Positions 38,704-51,200 of a stretch of 64,000 nt of DNA are shown in pieces. The notes beneath the pieces were generated by a model. That model saw only the letters and a program-made list of their open reading frames with translations, ran no database searches and had not been told where the DNA came from. Position numbers and translations under genes: made by a program. The first letter of the stretch is position 1, and each line of letters starts with the position of its first letter. The DNA is from Puffinus mauretanicus (lineage: Eukaryota; Chordata; Aves; Procellariiformes; Procellariidae): contig JAJKFH010000044.1 of NCBI GenBank assembly GCA_023333565.1, positions 186,001-250,000 on the forward strand, in the 5' to 3' direction.

Positions 38704-41171
38704 GTAAATAAAAAGGAGAAAAAAAAAGGGTGAAGTGCTGTGCAATACATACACACCCCACACTCATTCCCTCTTCCTCCAATCTGCCAGCAACAGACGG
38801 TAACGCAACAGCAGTCATATCTGACAGTCTCCAGATCTGGACAAATCAACCCAAAGGATGATGTCTGAGGATGAGCTGAAGGCTACAGAAGTGTCTACCT
38901 CAGAAGGATAAAGTGGAAACTAGTCAACAATACCTGGCCAGAAACAGTTATAAAAGCAGGAAACAGAAATCCAGAAAATAGCCCATTTCCACCTTTTCTG
39001 GTGATTAGGTACCCAATATGGCAATCTGCAATTCCTAAGTCTCAGAAGTTCCTGCTGCGGTGAACACACCCCACCTGAACCCCAGGGCAGTCTTGACCCT
39101 ATGCTGTATGCTCCAATTCAGCTGTCCCAAACTCGCACTTGTCCACCCATCACGTTGGTCACAAAAAGGAGAGCTCAGCCCCTCTAAAGCACATGTTTAT
39201 CTTGGCTAACGTGGTTACCTAACTGAAGCATCCACTGGAGCGAGTGTTAGGTGATGAGCCTCAGCTAGGAGCTGCGGTGCCAGTACAGTGCATGGACAGA
39301 GACAAAGGGCAGCCGAGCCCACACACCATCGTATGCTCTGGCACCTCCCTTCTCCCCCCAGCTTGGGGGGCACAGTCAGAGCCAGGCGATTCAGCTTGGT
39401 ACCTAAAGTAACGGGAGGTGCAGCTGGGCCCCAACCACTGAACATCAACCACATCTATGGACAGTCTGCACAGTGCCCACGCACACCCCGACTGCCTGCC
39501 GTGCAACCACAAGTACCAGCGGGAGAGGTGCCGGCAGGCTGGGAACAGGCGGGAGGAGCAGGTGAAGCATCCCAGGCACAAGCCAGAACTTCCACGGGCT
39601 AAACCTCTCTGCAGAGGCAGGGCCATTGGAAGCAGAGATTGCTGCTCGCAGTCAACAGCACCACAACGTGCTGCTCAGGATGCTGGCAAGCGAGGAGGAA
39701 CACGGGCATCATGCAGCTCCCTGAGCAGGACTTCATCTAACGTACTCTCCTGTCTGTGAAAGGAGAAAGAGGCAGATGTTTGAGGGAAGGAGCAAAGTTC
39801 CTTCTAACAGATTGAACAGAATCATTTGCCTTGGGGAAGGACGGGATACAGGGGGGCGGAGGGGTGTGTGTGTCTTCCCAAATCTTTCAGAAGAGCTGGT
39901 TTGTACCTGAAGCAGAAGTTTTTATATGCTTGTGACTTCTGTCCCATGCAGGCAGTTGCAGGAATGTCCTCACTGACACACATGCCCAGGAGCTGGCTCA
40001 AGGTGTCAGGGCAGCACGCGTGCCAGCTCTGCCAGGGACCAGGCAGATGTCCCATCCACGGCATTTGGTAACGGGGACAGTTACCCTCCAGGAGGGCAGG
40101 CACGTACCCACTGCCTGCTCATTCAGAGAGAAACAAGGCCAGAAAAGATGGGACGACAATGGCTGTGGGAGCTTCTGTTTTGAAACCATCCTGTCTGCAC
40201 AAACCAGAAACGAAGTTTCAACAGCCGATGCTGTTCACAGCGAGATGAACAGATGACAAACAACATAGAGTCCATGGGCTTCACTAAATATGAAGTTTCT
40301 GACAGCTTCTGAACAGGGACTAGCAGCACGACTCCAGCGATCCCATCCTGGTCGCCTTTGCTCTCCCTGCCACGCAATCTCTCCCCGAGCCGTAAGTGAG
40401 GCAGAAACATAGGTAAAGCATCTACACTAAGCTCAATCCAAATAAGATGAGCCACTGGAAATTAACCACCAGTCAGCAGGAAATCAGAGCCAAGGCTGGA
40501 CAGGATTTTGTGCTGACCAGAGCTTCCAGCGCTCAGAGAAGGTTGGAGAGAAGCTCCCAGTGACAGCTCTCAGCTGGTGGGGCACACCAGGGTCGCTGTC
40601 CTCGACTTTACCGCTGGGGTCTCAAAAAGAGTCAGCTGCAAAATCCAAATGCTTGTCTCTTCCTCCATCCCCCTCCACCGCCCACTGATGGTTTCAGGAT
40701 ACATGTGGGCCTGTGTCTTCAGGCTGCAGGTCCCAGCAGGGACTTTACGAACAGCTACTGCCTGGAAGAGTCTCACGTTTCATCCAGTCAATTCCCCTCA
40801 TCCCCGGGAAGCTCCCACAGCCACGGGCACTCTACTCAGGCAGGTCTTGTAGCAAGCCAAATCCAACATGCTCAAGGATACGGGGCTTTGTGAGTTCGTG
40901 TTTTTTGGGGATGGAGGAAACTGCGGTATTAATCTTGCTTTGCCAATTACCAGAATCTCTGCATCCTACCCGTTACTCTGTCTGTATTAGAACAAGTGTT
41001 TTAGAAAGAAACACCAAATTTTTCTTTAACTTCAGGGTATGGCAAATCCGCCACATCCCATCTTCAGTGTCCCAAGAGTTCACTGACTCTAAGGCCAGAG
41101 CAGAGCCTAAGGCAGGGAATCCACTTCAGCCCTTGGTAGGTTACTCCAGTGGTTAAATAGCCCCAAGATTT

Positions 41172-41193
41172 AAAAAACAAAACAAAACAAAAC
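41172..41193. repeat. (CAAAA)n simple repeat
   Basis: A short A-rich repeat, aaaaaacaaaacaaaacaaa, in otherwise ordinary intron. Confidence 0.8.
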
Positions 41194-44100
41194 CCCACAA
41201 CACAACACTCAGCTCTTGTAGGCTGAAGTTTTTGTTTCAGCTTCTACCATCCTGTTTCCTTCTGTGCTACATTACAGTCCCTTCTATAAGCTGCCTCCTT
41301 CCGTAAAGCTGTCGTGTAAGCTTTCCAGAGTCAGATCCCTTTCCTACGATCTCCTCTGCACTTCTTCTAGTTTGCTAACATCTCCCCCAAAGTACAGACA
41401 TCAGATAGACTCAGGAGACATGATCGGCAGACTCAGAATTACAAAGGGGTTGCCCAGATGAGAAGGACTAAAGGTCACTGAAATCTCCTGTCAGCACATA
41501 AAAGTTTTAACGGCCAGCACAGTCATCTCTGGATGACCACTTAATTCTAGCCCTTCTGCACCCTGCAGGTCTCCTGGTCCTCAGACATCTCCTGCCAAGG
41601 GAAGGACACGCAGAGGGCAGAGACTTTGGGAAGGACCAGAACTCCTCCCATCTGTGCAGAGGCAGTGCTCATGAAACACTCCTGTGTTGCCTGGAAGAGA
41701 CAGGAGGACACAAACATAAGAAACTCTTCAGAAGGTGTACCTAAAAAGAGTTGCAAGCAATTGTATTCCTGCTGCCGGATCCCTCACATGTCAAGATTTT
41801 GGAAGGATCAGATCTCTCTAGTACAATTGACACCTGCAGGCAACCAGGAGATGAAATGGCTGGATGACAGAAATGAAGTTAGAACAATGTGTGCCTAAAA
41901 CAGCTCTACCCACCTTTCACCATGTCCATCCACACAACCAGCAGCAAGAGGATCCACTATTTGGCAAAACACTCACAGAGAGCAGCTAGGAGAAGTTAAC
42001 TAGAAGACAGACACAACTTTGCAGACGTGGTGTTGTGGGGTTTTTTAAATATATAATTACACAGATAAAATTTAGGAGGCTCCTGCATTCCTCACAATCT
42101 GCAGAGCAGTATGTATGAAAAACACCTGCATGATGTCTGGTCACCTGCAGGCTCAATATCATCCTGCAGGATAATAGCCTGGTCTTGTTTTCAGACACAC
42201 TGTACTACTAGATACAAGAAACAACAAACCCCCAAAGCCTCAGGGACTCCGGTCACCCAGAGCACACGTGCCTCTCCAGCACACAGGCGCGCCTGCACGC
42301 CGATTTCTGCACTGGTTTCTCACAGAGCACCTGAAAGGACAAAAAGGCCTGGGAGGAAGACACCAAGAGAAGGTGCTGTCTGCTCCTTAGACGTCAGGGC
42401 ATTTCTTGCTGCAGGAGAGGCAACGCTAAAGCTTTTTTTTTCCCCTCCTCTCTCCTAGGATGTCGGGTTTTTTTTCTATTGCTAATATATACAGAGAGCA
42501 GAGAACAAGTGTAATACATTCATTAAAAGTTATATATAATCCCTGCTTGATTTCCCAGCACGGGGAAAGAAGGAGAACGGCACACTTCTAATGCTGCACA
42601 CAGCACACAAGGTGAGCAGACACGCTGGTGACAATGGTCTGAAGAGCAAGGCAGAACAGCAGCCAGCCTCTTCCTTCTCCAGTAAAGACAGCAGAGGGAA
42701 AAGAAGCAGCTGCCCAGCACAGAGCTCTCACAGTTGCCCATTTACTGCCTTCCTGGCCAGGTTACACTGATTAACGCATTCCCTAGGACCAGAGCACGCC
42801 CTGGGGGAAGGCACTCGGTGCCCTTGGGGAGGGTACTCTGCACTGCACCCAGCTCCTGTGCTGGCAGGTTCAGCCCTGGCAGCTCCACTACGAGAGGACT
42901 TTCTGGATTCAGAGACCACAGCTCAGCAGTCCTTGAATGGGGGGCCCTTTGCATCACCCCTGTCTTCTGCGCAAAGGAGCGACCCAGACACAGCACTCCC
43001 CATGCGCCTGCTGCCTGTCTCGGTTTTCCCCTCAGCACAAGGCATTTGGCTTTTTTTGCCTCATTACCATCTTACATGCCCTTGCCCATCTCATTTCCAA
43101 CCGTCTGGTGGGCAATCAGAGAGAAGAGTGGGGCCGTTAGAGCGCTTAACTCAGAGCCCAGCACTGCCACTGTCCGGCTGTGCATACCAATGCCTTGCCA
43201 CGCTGAGCGTGTTCATTAGCGCTGCAGAGCAGGACGCGCGTCGTTGGTTTGCAGGGGTCACAGGCTTTCAGGGGCATCAGCGGCGTTGCTGGCATGAAGG
43301 AAGCAGAAGCACAGGCTTCCCTAACTCTTGAACACGGAAAAGCAGCCAGAGAGCTCTCTCAGCCGGCTCGCACCCAGAGCTCAGCATGCTGCCCACAGAA
43401 CAAACTCACAGCCACACACCAGCCCCGGGTTGCCAGGAAGAAGAGAGATCCAGGAGAAACGCAACCACCTTGCCAAGCTGCATCGTGCTGCTTGCTCGTC
43501 TCCCCCCTGCTCCTCGCCGACAAGCTGTTTTCCTGGAGGAGGAGCCCCCTCAGAGTCCCGGAGTTCAGGAAATCCCTTTGTCTGCTGCCTGAATCCTCTT
43601 TCTGTTGAACTGCTGCGATGTGCTTTGCCATATTAACACCACTCAAGCAGCTAAAATGCCTTGTCAAAGAAAGGCAAGAAAGCGTCTTGGAGGTTATTAC
43701 AGGCTGATGTGATTTTTCTAAACCCTTGCTGAATGAGCCCCTCTCCGAGGAACATCTCGGGATCAGACACTTATGCAGGGACTGGCAATTGCAATTCTAA
43801 TTTACTGCTGCAGCTAAGAAAGCTTGTCCTTAAAGACAAGGATTAGGAATCCCCCAGATCCGCTCAAGAGCCGCAGAGGAAAGCCTGAACTGTAAAGCAC
43901 TCAGTGGCCTCTTGGGAAGGAATCCCCGCCCTGACACACTACTCTCAAGAAGCAGGCAGGAAAGCAAAGTGCCTAGCACAGGCTAGTCAACAGCCATCCA
44001 TCAGCTGCGAGACTCGGAGCGAAGGCTGTGGTCCAAAACGCTCTCTGTGAGACCGGAGCGAAGCCAAACTCAGCAGTTAGAGCCCCCAAAGAGGGCTCAG

Positions 44101-44520
44101 CACGCACTGCCCCACCTTGCCCTGCATGACGCTCGCTTTCTCCCTCCTCCCTTTGCACATCGAGTGTGGCACAAAGGACAAAATCGTTCTCATTTCTCAT
44201 ATTCCTGTCTTGGACTGAAAACAACGGCCATAGAAATCAGGCAAATTCTTTCAGGGGCTGCCTGAGACAGAGAACCCAGTTCCGTGTCCAAAGGAGGAGC
44301 TGTGGGCAACGCCAGCTTAGCCCTCGTGAACCCAGCCAAAGGCTTCGGCACCCACCACCCCACCCCCAGCACCCGTACGCGACGGCAGCTGCCTGAGAAG
44401 GGCCGCGAGGAACACCACGCTCGGCTTCCGGACGCTGACAGTCCCGGGGGTTTTCAGAGCCAGAGACTGCAGCAGCGGTACTGCCTAACAGACGCTGACA
44501 AAGCTGTCTTCCATAAATGA

Positions 44521-44830
44521 ACCTACTCCTTTTTTAAAATCCGTTCACATTCTTGGTCTCCACAGTGTCCTGCAGCAATAAATTCTGCAGTTTAACACCA
44601 CACTGCACAAAAAAGTGCTCTCCTCTGTCTTAAGGCTGGAGCCAATGTTTCTTTGAGCACCTCCAGGTTCCCATATTAGAGGATTAGTAAGCAGCCTTTC
44701 TCCAAACTATTCATGAAACTACGGACTGCTGTCACGCTATTTATTCCCCAAACGGTTAAGTCTTAAACTGCACAAGGGTATCTCTGAGGTGATGCCACTG
44801 AAGGCTTCTGATCACGCTCGATACCCTCTC
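44521..44830 (-). mobile_element. Ancient CR1/L3-like LINE relic
   Basis: On the plus strand, gcaataaattctgcagttta acaccacactgcacaaaaaa gtgctctcc matches by eye the antisense of the conserved CR1/L3 segment (AAGxxxTTCTTCACxCAGCGC..GTTAAxxTGTGGAAxTC). Next comes a run typical of old LINE 3' ends (cctttctccaaactattcat). Divergence is high. Confidence 0.5.
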
Positions 44831-45432
44831 TGCACTCTGCCAACACAGCTGTATGCCGTAGGGAGAGGGGGGCTTAAGCTGTCAGATGAGGTATTTCATG
44901 GATTTACACTATGCATGTTGATGGATTTTGTTTTGGTCTTAAGAGCTTTCCTAATAATTCCTAACTTTGTATCAGTTAGGGTGGGGTTGACCAGTTCTGG
45001 AGCACTGCACTGATTTTACAGAGAGTATTGCTGGTTATCTCTTTATTTATAATTATTATTGACAATGCTACAGAGAAACTGCTACTCCAAGATCTACTAT
45101 CTGAATGCCAACAGCTAATTGACTCTCATTGCTGTGTATGTATCATTTGGGCTATCCTTCACTATATGCATGATTTGCATTTGTTAGCTCTGAACTTCAA
45201 CAGGCATTTTATTGCTTACTCACTCTGCATCATGTAATCGCTCCACAGCTCTCGGTAGTCAGCTTTCAAGCTATCTACCCTGGGTAAGCATGGATGCTGT
45301 GTTGTCTGCAGACTGCTCGGAGAGAGAGAACAAGGGGGGCTGTTCTCTGCCTGACTCTGCAGACAGCTCGCAGCACTGTGAGTAGTAGTATGTCACCTTT
45401 TCCTTTAACACTCATAGCCATTTCACTACTGC

Positions 45433-45453
45433 TTTTTTTTTTCTTTTTTTTTT
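45433..45453. repeat. T-rich simple repeat
   Basis: Two T runs of ten are separated by a single C, followed by aaacaaaaatt. Confidence 0.85.
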
Positions 45454-45785
45454 AAACAAAAATTACCAGATCATATACTTCTGAGCAGCCCACTGACACC
45501 TTTGCAATTTCAAATGCCAAGAGCTTGCTGCTCTGTAATTAGCAGCACAGACCTCTCCTCCTGTCCGAGGCGCTTTGCAGCATGACACTGCATTTCTTCA
45601 AAACAGAAGTGAAGCACTTTGAAAATTAAACATCTTCTGTGATATTAAATACACAAACATACAAAGCACAGAACTAGAGCACTGTTAGGGCCACTCAGCT
45701 CATCACTTCAGCTTCCAAAGGGATACGGCCCTGGCTTTTGTCTCGCACGATGGCAGAGTACAAAGTGACCAAGAGGGCAACTTAC

Positions 45786-45984
45786 CCTGGCACATTACCG
45801 GGATATGGCGGTGCAGGGCCCCAGGGAGCCCCACCGCCAGCAACACCCTGGGAAGGGGCCAGGCAGAGCTACTGCGCTTCCCCAAGTTCATGCCTTGCGC
45901 CACTCTGTTTCTACAATCCAACCAGAGGAAGCGCTGGGCATCATTGCCTATGGAAGCAGAATCAAGAGACTTCACAGTCGACAC
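45786..45984 (-). other. Candidate alternative first exon ending at a strong donor
   Basis: The minus strand reads ATGTGCCAGG|gtaagt, matching the donor consensus at every position. An ATG frame starting at 45984 stays open to the donor and leaves one base (G) of a split codon. That phase fits the SHANK3 SH3 exon, whose first codon is G|TG. It lies about 0.3-0.5 kb downstream of the CpG-island core. The encoded peptide is not recognisable, and a phase match has a one-in-three chance. Confidence 0.25.
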
Positions 45985-46319
45985 AAAAACCGTACAGCCA
46001 TGTAGGAAATAACTACAGCCAGGGGGGCAGAAGAGAAGCTGGAAGTTCTCTGCCTGGAGCCAGCAAGGGGGGACGGGACCACGTGCTCACGGGCTGAGGT
46101 CCAAATCACAGTGGCCACCAGAGCGGTTACAGAGTCAGCATTAAAATTCCTTGTGACATAAACAGCAGGCACTAAAAAACTGCTCAGTCCTTGTGGAATC
46201 TCCCAAATTCATTAATACTGTATTTGATTTTCTCTTCCAAAGTCCGTTATGGACAGGCGAGCAAACAACTTTGCCAGGGCCGCTCCAGGGGCTGGATTTG
46301 ATCAAGCGTCACGGCACCA

Positions 46320-46960
46320 GATGCTGGAAGACTCCCGGAGGCCATCGACCGCCTGCAAGGCACGGCCGCTGCGCCAGGCCCCATGCTGCGCTGCCTCCCA
46401 CTCGCCGGCTCGGGGGCCACCGGGGCCCCAGGGCTTGCGCCAGCCCCCCCGCAGGCCACCGGGCGCACGGCCACCCCGCTGCCGCGCCGGGAGCTGGAGC
46501 CAGCTGCTGCCGCTGCTCCGGCGCTCCTCGCGGGACGCGGCTGCCGGCCTCTAGCCGCCGGCCTGGGCGCTGGAGCTGCGCCTGCCGCTTTTCCCACAGG
46601 CGCTGCTCCATCAACCCGCAATCCAACTTGCTTGAGACAAACACCCACACAGACGTGAAGGGAGCAGATGAAAGGAGGGATTAATTTCTGATTAGCAGCC
46701 GCCCCTGCAGCCCGCTCCTGCGGAGACCAGAGGGACGCGCAGATCCCAGGCTGGGCAGGGGGAAAGGCACTCCTGTGCAGCGGCCATCCTCCTGGCCCTG
46801 CCGCGCGAAGCAGGCACGGCGTTAGCCAGTCCTGCAGACGGCACAGCGAAAGCAGCTTGTGACTCACCTCAGCATGCCGGCATCTCCAACCAGCCCTACG
46901 ACGCCGAGGGCTGGCCCACAGCTCTCGGAGACTGCGGCCAGACATCGGCAGCTTCCCACC
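46320..46960 (-). promoter_or_regulatory. CpG island, candidate internal SHANK3 promoter
   Basis: Seen: by hand count there are about 35 CpG in 46321-46620, close to the number expected from base composition, so there is essentially no CpG depletion. CpGs stay frequent to about 46950. The surrounding intron is strongly depleted. Known: mammalian SHANK3 has several intragenic CpG islands and internal promoters that make short isoforms starting before the SH3 or PDZ regions. Inference: this island, 26 kb upstream of the SH3 exon on the sense strand, may be an avian counterpart. Two strong minus-strand splice donors lie at its two edges (46868 and 45786). No TATA box was identified. It could instead be an unrelated CpG-rich region. 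Confidence 0.55.
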
Positions 46961-47049
46961 TCTTCCATCTGGAGCGAGCTATGCGCGTTGTTCTGCTTAA
47001 TCCCACAGCTTTCCTTCCCTGCCTTCTCCTCCGTGCATTCCCACTTCAT
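46868..47049 (-). other. Candidate alternative first exon ending at a strong donor
   Basis: On the minus strand the CpG-island edge reads ATGCTGAG|gtgagt, a near-perfect splice donor at 46868. An ATG-initiated frame starting at 47049 runs open through the donor (it contains MEEVGSCRCLAAVSES). A second ATG frame starts inside the exon (MSGRSLRELW). Neither translation resembles SHANK3, so the exon may be untranslated or not real. Confidence 0.25.
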
Positions 47050-47799
47050 CCCTCTACTGCTGCTTTATTTCTTATTCTTTTCATTTTTTGTGAAAAGCCT
47101 GGGTTAGCTTATGAGGAACATAATGTCACTTTGAATATATGACCAAAAGCAGCCGAAAGCAACAGAGCCTTGGAGAGCCTTGAGGTGAGATGAGTTTATC
47201 TGGTCTCTGAAGGGCTGACCATATTTTGCACTCTTGCCACGTTTTCCAAGCAGCAGGTCTGAAAATAAGGATGTGTTCATGCCGCACAAGGTAGTTCAGT
47301 GCACAGATACCCAAAGCTGCATCAGGAGCAGAAACTGTTTACTTTATCCTGTCTTAAAACGACTAGATTCCACCCCACTGCTCTAGCTCACCACAGCTAA
47401 CTTTCACTTTACGTCCCCAAAATGGCAGGTACGAACAAAAAAACAGATCAAGCACGGGGGTTTCAAATACTGCCTCCTCCTGGGTCATGGAGAGGAAATG
47501 TTAAACTGAAAGTCTTATTAACTGCTTCGTATTTTTTAAAGTTATTTTTCTTTAATTCCACAGTTAATGCAACGTTAAAAGGGCTTTTAAAGCCAGTTTC
47601 TGTAAAAAGAATCAGCTGGTAATAGCCATCCTTTAGCATACTATTATATGATGAAGACCAGCTTCATCAGCATCTTCCTTCTTGCTGGGCCCGAGATCAT
47701 TCCCTAGCACTTCTCTTCAGGATAGGAGGAAATCTAAACATTTCGTTCTTTCGCTGCTGCAGGTTCAGTAAGTTCAAGCATGAGCAAAGCTGTCACTGA

Positions 47800-48280
47800 G
47801 CCACTGCATAATCCTGAGCGTGCCCACCTACTTAAGAGTACGCACAGCTCCAGTCTCCCCATTTCAAAAGTGACAAAGAGAACTAGGAGAAGTTCCAGAG
47901 GAGGGCAACGAGAACAAAGGTCTGGAATAGCATCTGAACACGAAATAATACATAGACCAGGACCATTCAGCTTGTAAGAGACCAGTGGAGTGGGAGGTCA
48001 GTGCAATCGCACGTGGCTGGGAAAGGACAGATACACATCAGCCGTCCACTGCTTCTCCTAACACAAGAGTTGGGGTGTGTTAACCGAAACGCCAGGCAGC
48101 AGGTCTAAAACAAAACCAGGGAGGTAACTCTTCATGTTGATCAAGCTTACTAAGCTGAGGAACACTTTGCCACAGGACATTACTGACAGTAGAAATTATC
48201 ATTGGTTCAATATGCCACTGGAGAAATTAATGAAGGAAAAAAAAAAATCACCAAGAGCTGTAAATTAAGCCTTGAGCCAT
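47800..48280 (+). mobile_element. Ancient CR1/L2-like LINE relic
   Basis: The plus strand contains gttccagaggagggcaacga, which matches the CR1/L2 segment encoding VQRRATK. About 280 bp later comes gaggaacactttgccacagg acattactg, corresponding to the LWNxLPxEV region of LINE ORF2 ends. The spacing and order are as in an intact element, but the sequence is heavily diverged. Confidence 0.5.
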
Positions 48281-51200
48281 TACAAGTGTAACCTCACAGC
48301 CGCCAGCCAAGCACCACTGTGCACCTTCCTCCCTCATAGTCTTCTGCACACCGCTGCTTTGAGCCACCCTCACCAACAAGAAGTGGAACCGGGTGGTCCT
48401 TTGTCCTGATCAAACATGACCATTTTTACATTCTTGTATTAAAGGACAACAACATGGAGAAGAGAAGATGCCCTTGCACTGAGTTGACATCACACAAAAC
48501 TACTGTTCTAACTGGGACAAGGTGATTATGCAAGGAATATGAAAAATCATAGCCTCAGAGGGTAATTGTGTGATACGATCATGGACAGCAGTTTGTATGA
48601 TGTGCACCATGCAGTGAACTTTAAGAAAGATCCGAGAAGCTCACACTTCATTTCATTCAAACTAAATATATCCCCAGAGCAAGGAGACCCCAGAAGCATG
48701 ACAAGCTGGTGCTGAGATTTCTGGAAAGCTGCCACAGCTACAAAAAAAATTTAAAAAAAATCACAAGAACAAAACACATTACATAAGTGGGCCACCTCAA
48801 GTGTGCATCAAGTGCAACACTGGCCACTTCATTTCAAGAGTACTTCACCGCTACAGAAAAGTTAGAGACTAACAAGTGATGTGACCAGAGCCATGAAAGG
48901 GCTTTTTATGCTAAAAGACTGAAAATCCTGGGAACTTTTAAAGAAGAGAAAATAAGGGCGGAGTGATGAAGAAATATAATAATGAAACCTAGGTACTGTC
49001 TTGCACACACTTGTCAGTTTTGATATTAAGAAAGAGGTGTTTAGCACGAAGTCTCATCAGCAATCCTGATGTCACGCGGGTTCTCAGCAGAGACTAGAAG
49101 TTAGCGACCCAGAAGACGTATGTGCAGTAAACACTTCGTATGGCATATGGCTGACAACATATGCTATCCATGTTGCAAGTGTTGCAAAGTGAAGGAAAAC
49201 CTTTCAGGGAGAAAGAAATGTGCTAATTAATGAAGCTGCCTAGGAAAGTGAGAGAAACTCCTGTCTAGAAAAAAAGAGATAGGAAGGAGTTATGAGTCCT
49301 TCGCAGCCATGCTTCATGTAAGACCTAGAGCAGCATCCCCACCACAAAACAATGGGGAGGGAAGAAAAATTCAAAGAAAATTACAAGGGAGAAAGAGAAA
49401 AATATTCCATTTTTATGAAAGTTCTTAAAAGAGTGGTTCTGAAGTACCCCAAGGAAGCCAAGGATGAAGAGCAAGTAGCCAGTATATAGGTAAAGGAGGT
49501 ACTCCATTTCTTAATTAAGAGTCAAAGGCTACCGAAAGGTACTGGATCCAAAAATTAATACTGACAGCATGGAGCATTGTTGGGAAGTTCCCAGTAAAAA
49601 CAGCAGGAGAGAGGCCCCAGCAGCAGCAGAAACACTGCTACATTTGAAGCAGATATTGATAACACCTTTTTTTTTCTCCCCCTCTCCTTTTTGAAGCAGT
49701 GCTTCCACTCTCTCCTATAGCATCTTATCCTCCACTTCATTGTCCTTGGCAATGAGAGCACTTCTCGGTAAACTGGCAAGCACTGCTGTTCCTTAAAGAA
49801 CAGTGGATCCCTTTACAGCAATGCTCTAATTCATGATTGCACTTCACATCCAAGACAAGGTTTGGGATACTGAAGAATGGGGATACGCTTCGCTGACCAG
49901 CCTGCCGGCCTCCAGCTGCAGACTGATGAGATCAGCTCTCCCCCGTCACACGTTCTCACCCACCCTATGCTGGCTGGCAGGGTGCTACCCACGGGAGAGC
50001 GAGGTTCCTCCTCCCATCGGGGCTAAGCAAGCCAAGCAGACAATGCTGTTGCACAGATCTGGTCTTTTGAGTCAGCAGAGCCCCAGGAAACACTCCCAAG
50101 CATAATCAGCATTTGCCAATCTAATAGCATTTCAGGGAAACATTGGCAACGGTTTACAACAGGATAAATCATCATGGTGGAGCTGCCAGTGCGTTACGAT
50201 GTCTCAGATTCTGTTTTCAGCAACCTCTAATGTGCCTGAAGTTAACTGTTTAGTATGACTTTTCCTATACCACATATTTGCCTCAATGATCTTTTAAACA
50301 ACAAGTTCCAGCCGGGCCTGGAACTGAACTGCAGTCCAGTTGTGGTTCACAACTACAGCTGAAAGAAAACATTTTCACAGTGCCTAAAACAAATAAAAAC
50401 CTCTTACAAATATTCCGAACAGGCAGCCGTGGCACTTGGACACTCCAGATGACAGACTTAAATTTGGCAGAAAAGGTCTCTGCAAGGTGCTTACTGCCAC
50501 CAACACACAAAACCAACCCCATCTGGGAACAGTTTAAGCTTAAAAAAAAAAAATAATCACAGCTGAACATATGCTTGGTGTCACTTTTCCAGGTCTGCAG
50601 ATAAATTTCTGGAGCCTATTCACATTGAGAACACAAAGCGCCCATTTCTCTGACAGGCTAAGAGGTCCCGTTTCATCCTAGGGAGGAAAAACGCTTCCAA
50701 AGCTGTTCCTGGTCTCCTGCCTCTCTCCTTCTCTGTGCCACCCCTGCTGCATCCTACCCCGAAGCCAGTCCCTAGCTGTCCACAGCGTTCCAGTGAAGCT
50801 GTACCTCCTCCTCCTGCTTTCCAGCACGGACGGCTGCCCTCCTGTGCCGAGGCCACAACAGATACCATGGATGGGAGAAGCAAGCCTGGGAAAGCCCAGA
50901 AGGTGCATGGCAATCTCAACTGCCAGCTCTGCCTGTAATTGTAAACTACAACAATGTTTACAGGCAGAAGCCGACTATTATTCAACGTGAATTAGGAAGA
51001 CAATTTCATTTTCACGCAGAGTTTCCTCTGTCTTTCCTGCATCGACTGGCAGCTAGCTTTATCATCAGGAACAGCAGCCTGGAGGAGGCAGACCCTGGGT
51101 TTAAAGCCACCTCGCCACTCCCGTGCTGGAACAAGGGGTGAGACCTGTTTGGCAGCAAGTGGACATCTATCTGGAGTGAGCTGGGCTTCCTCTGCGGACA

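Larger units (their letters stand above)
36881..44520. other. Unique-looking intron, no firm feature
   Basis: Apart from a microexon-like element at 38679-38703 and a (CAAAA)n run at 41172-41193, nothing was recognised. The apparent open frames have no domain similarity. Confidence 0.45.

Noticed and set aside
46247..46945. 232-codon minus-strand open frame through the CpG island
   Set aside because: It is low-complexity Ala/Gly/Pro/Arg sequence as expected from translating a CpG island, and it crosses a strong splice donor at 46868.
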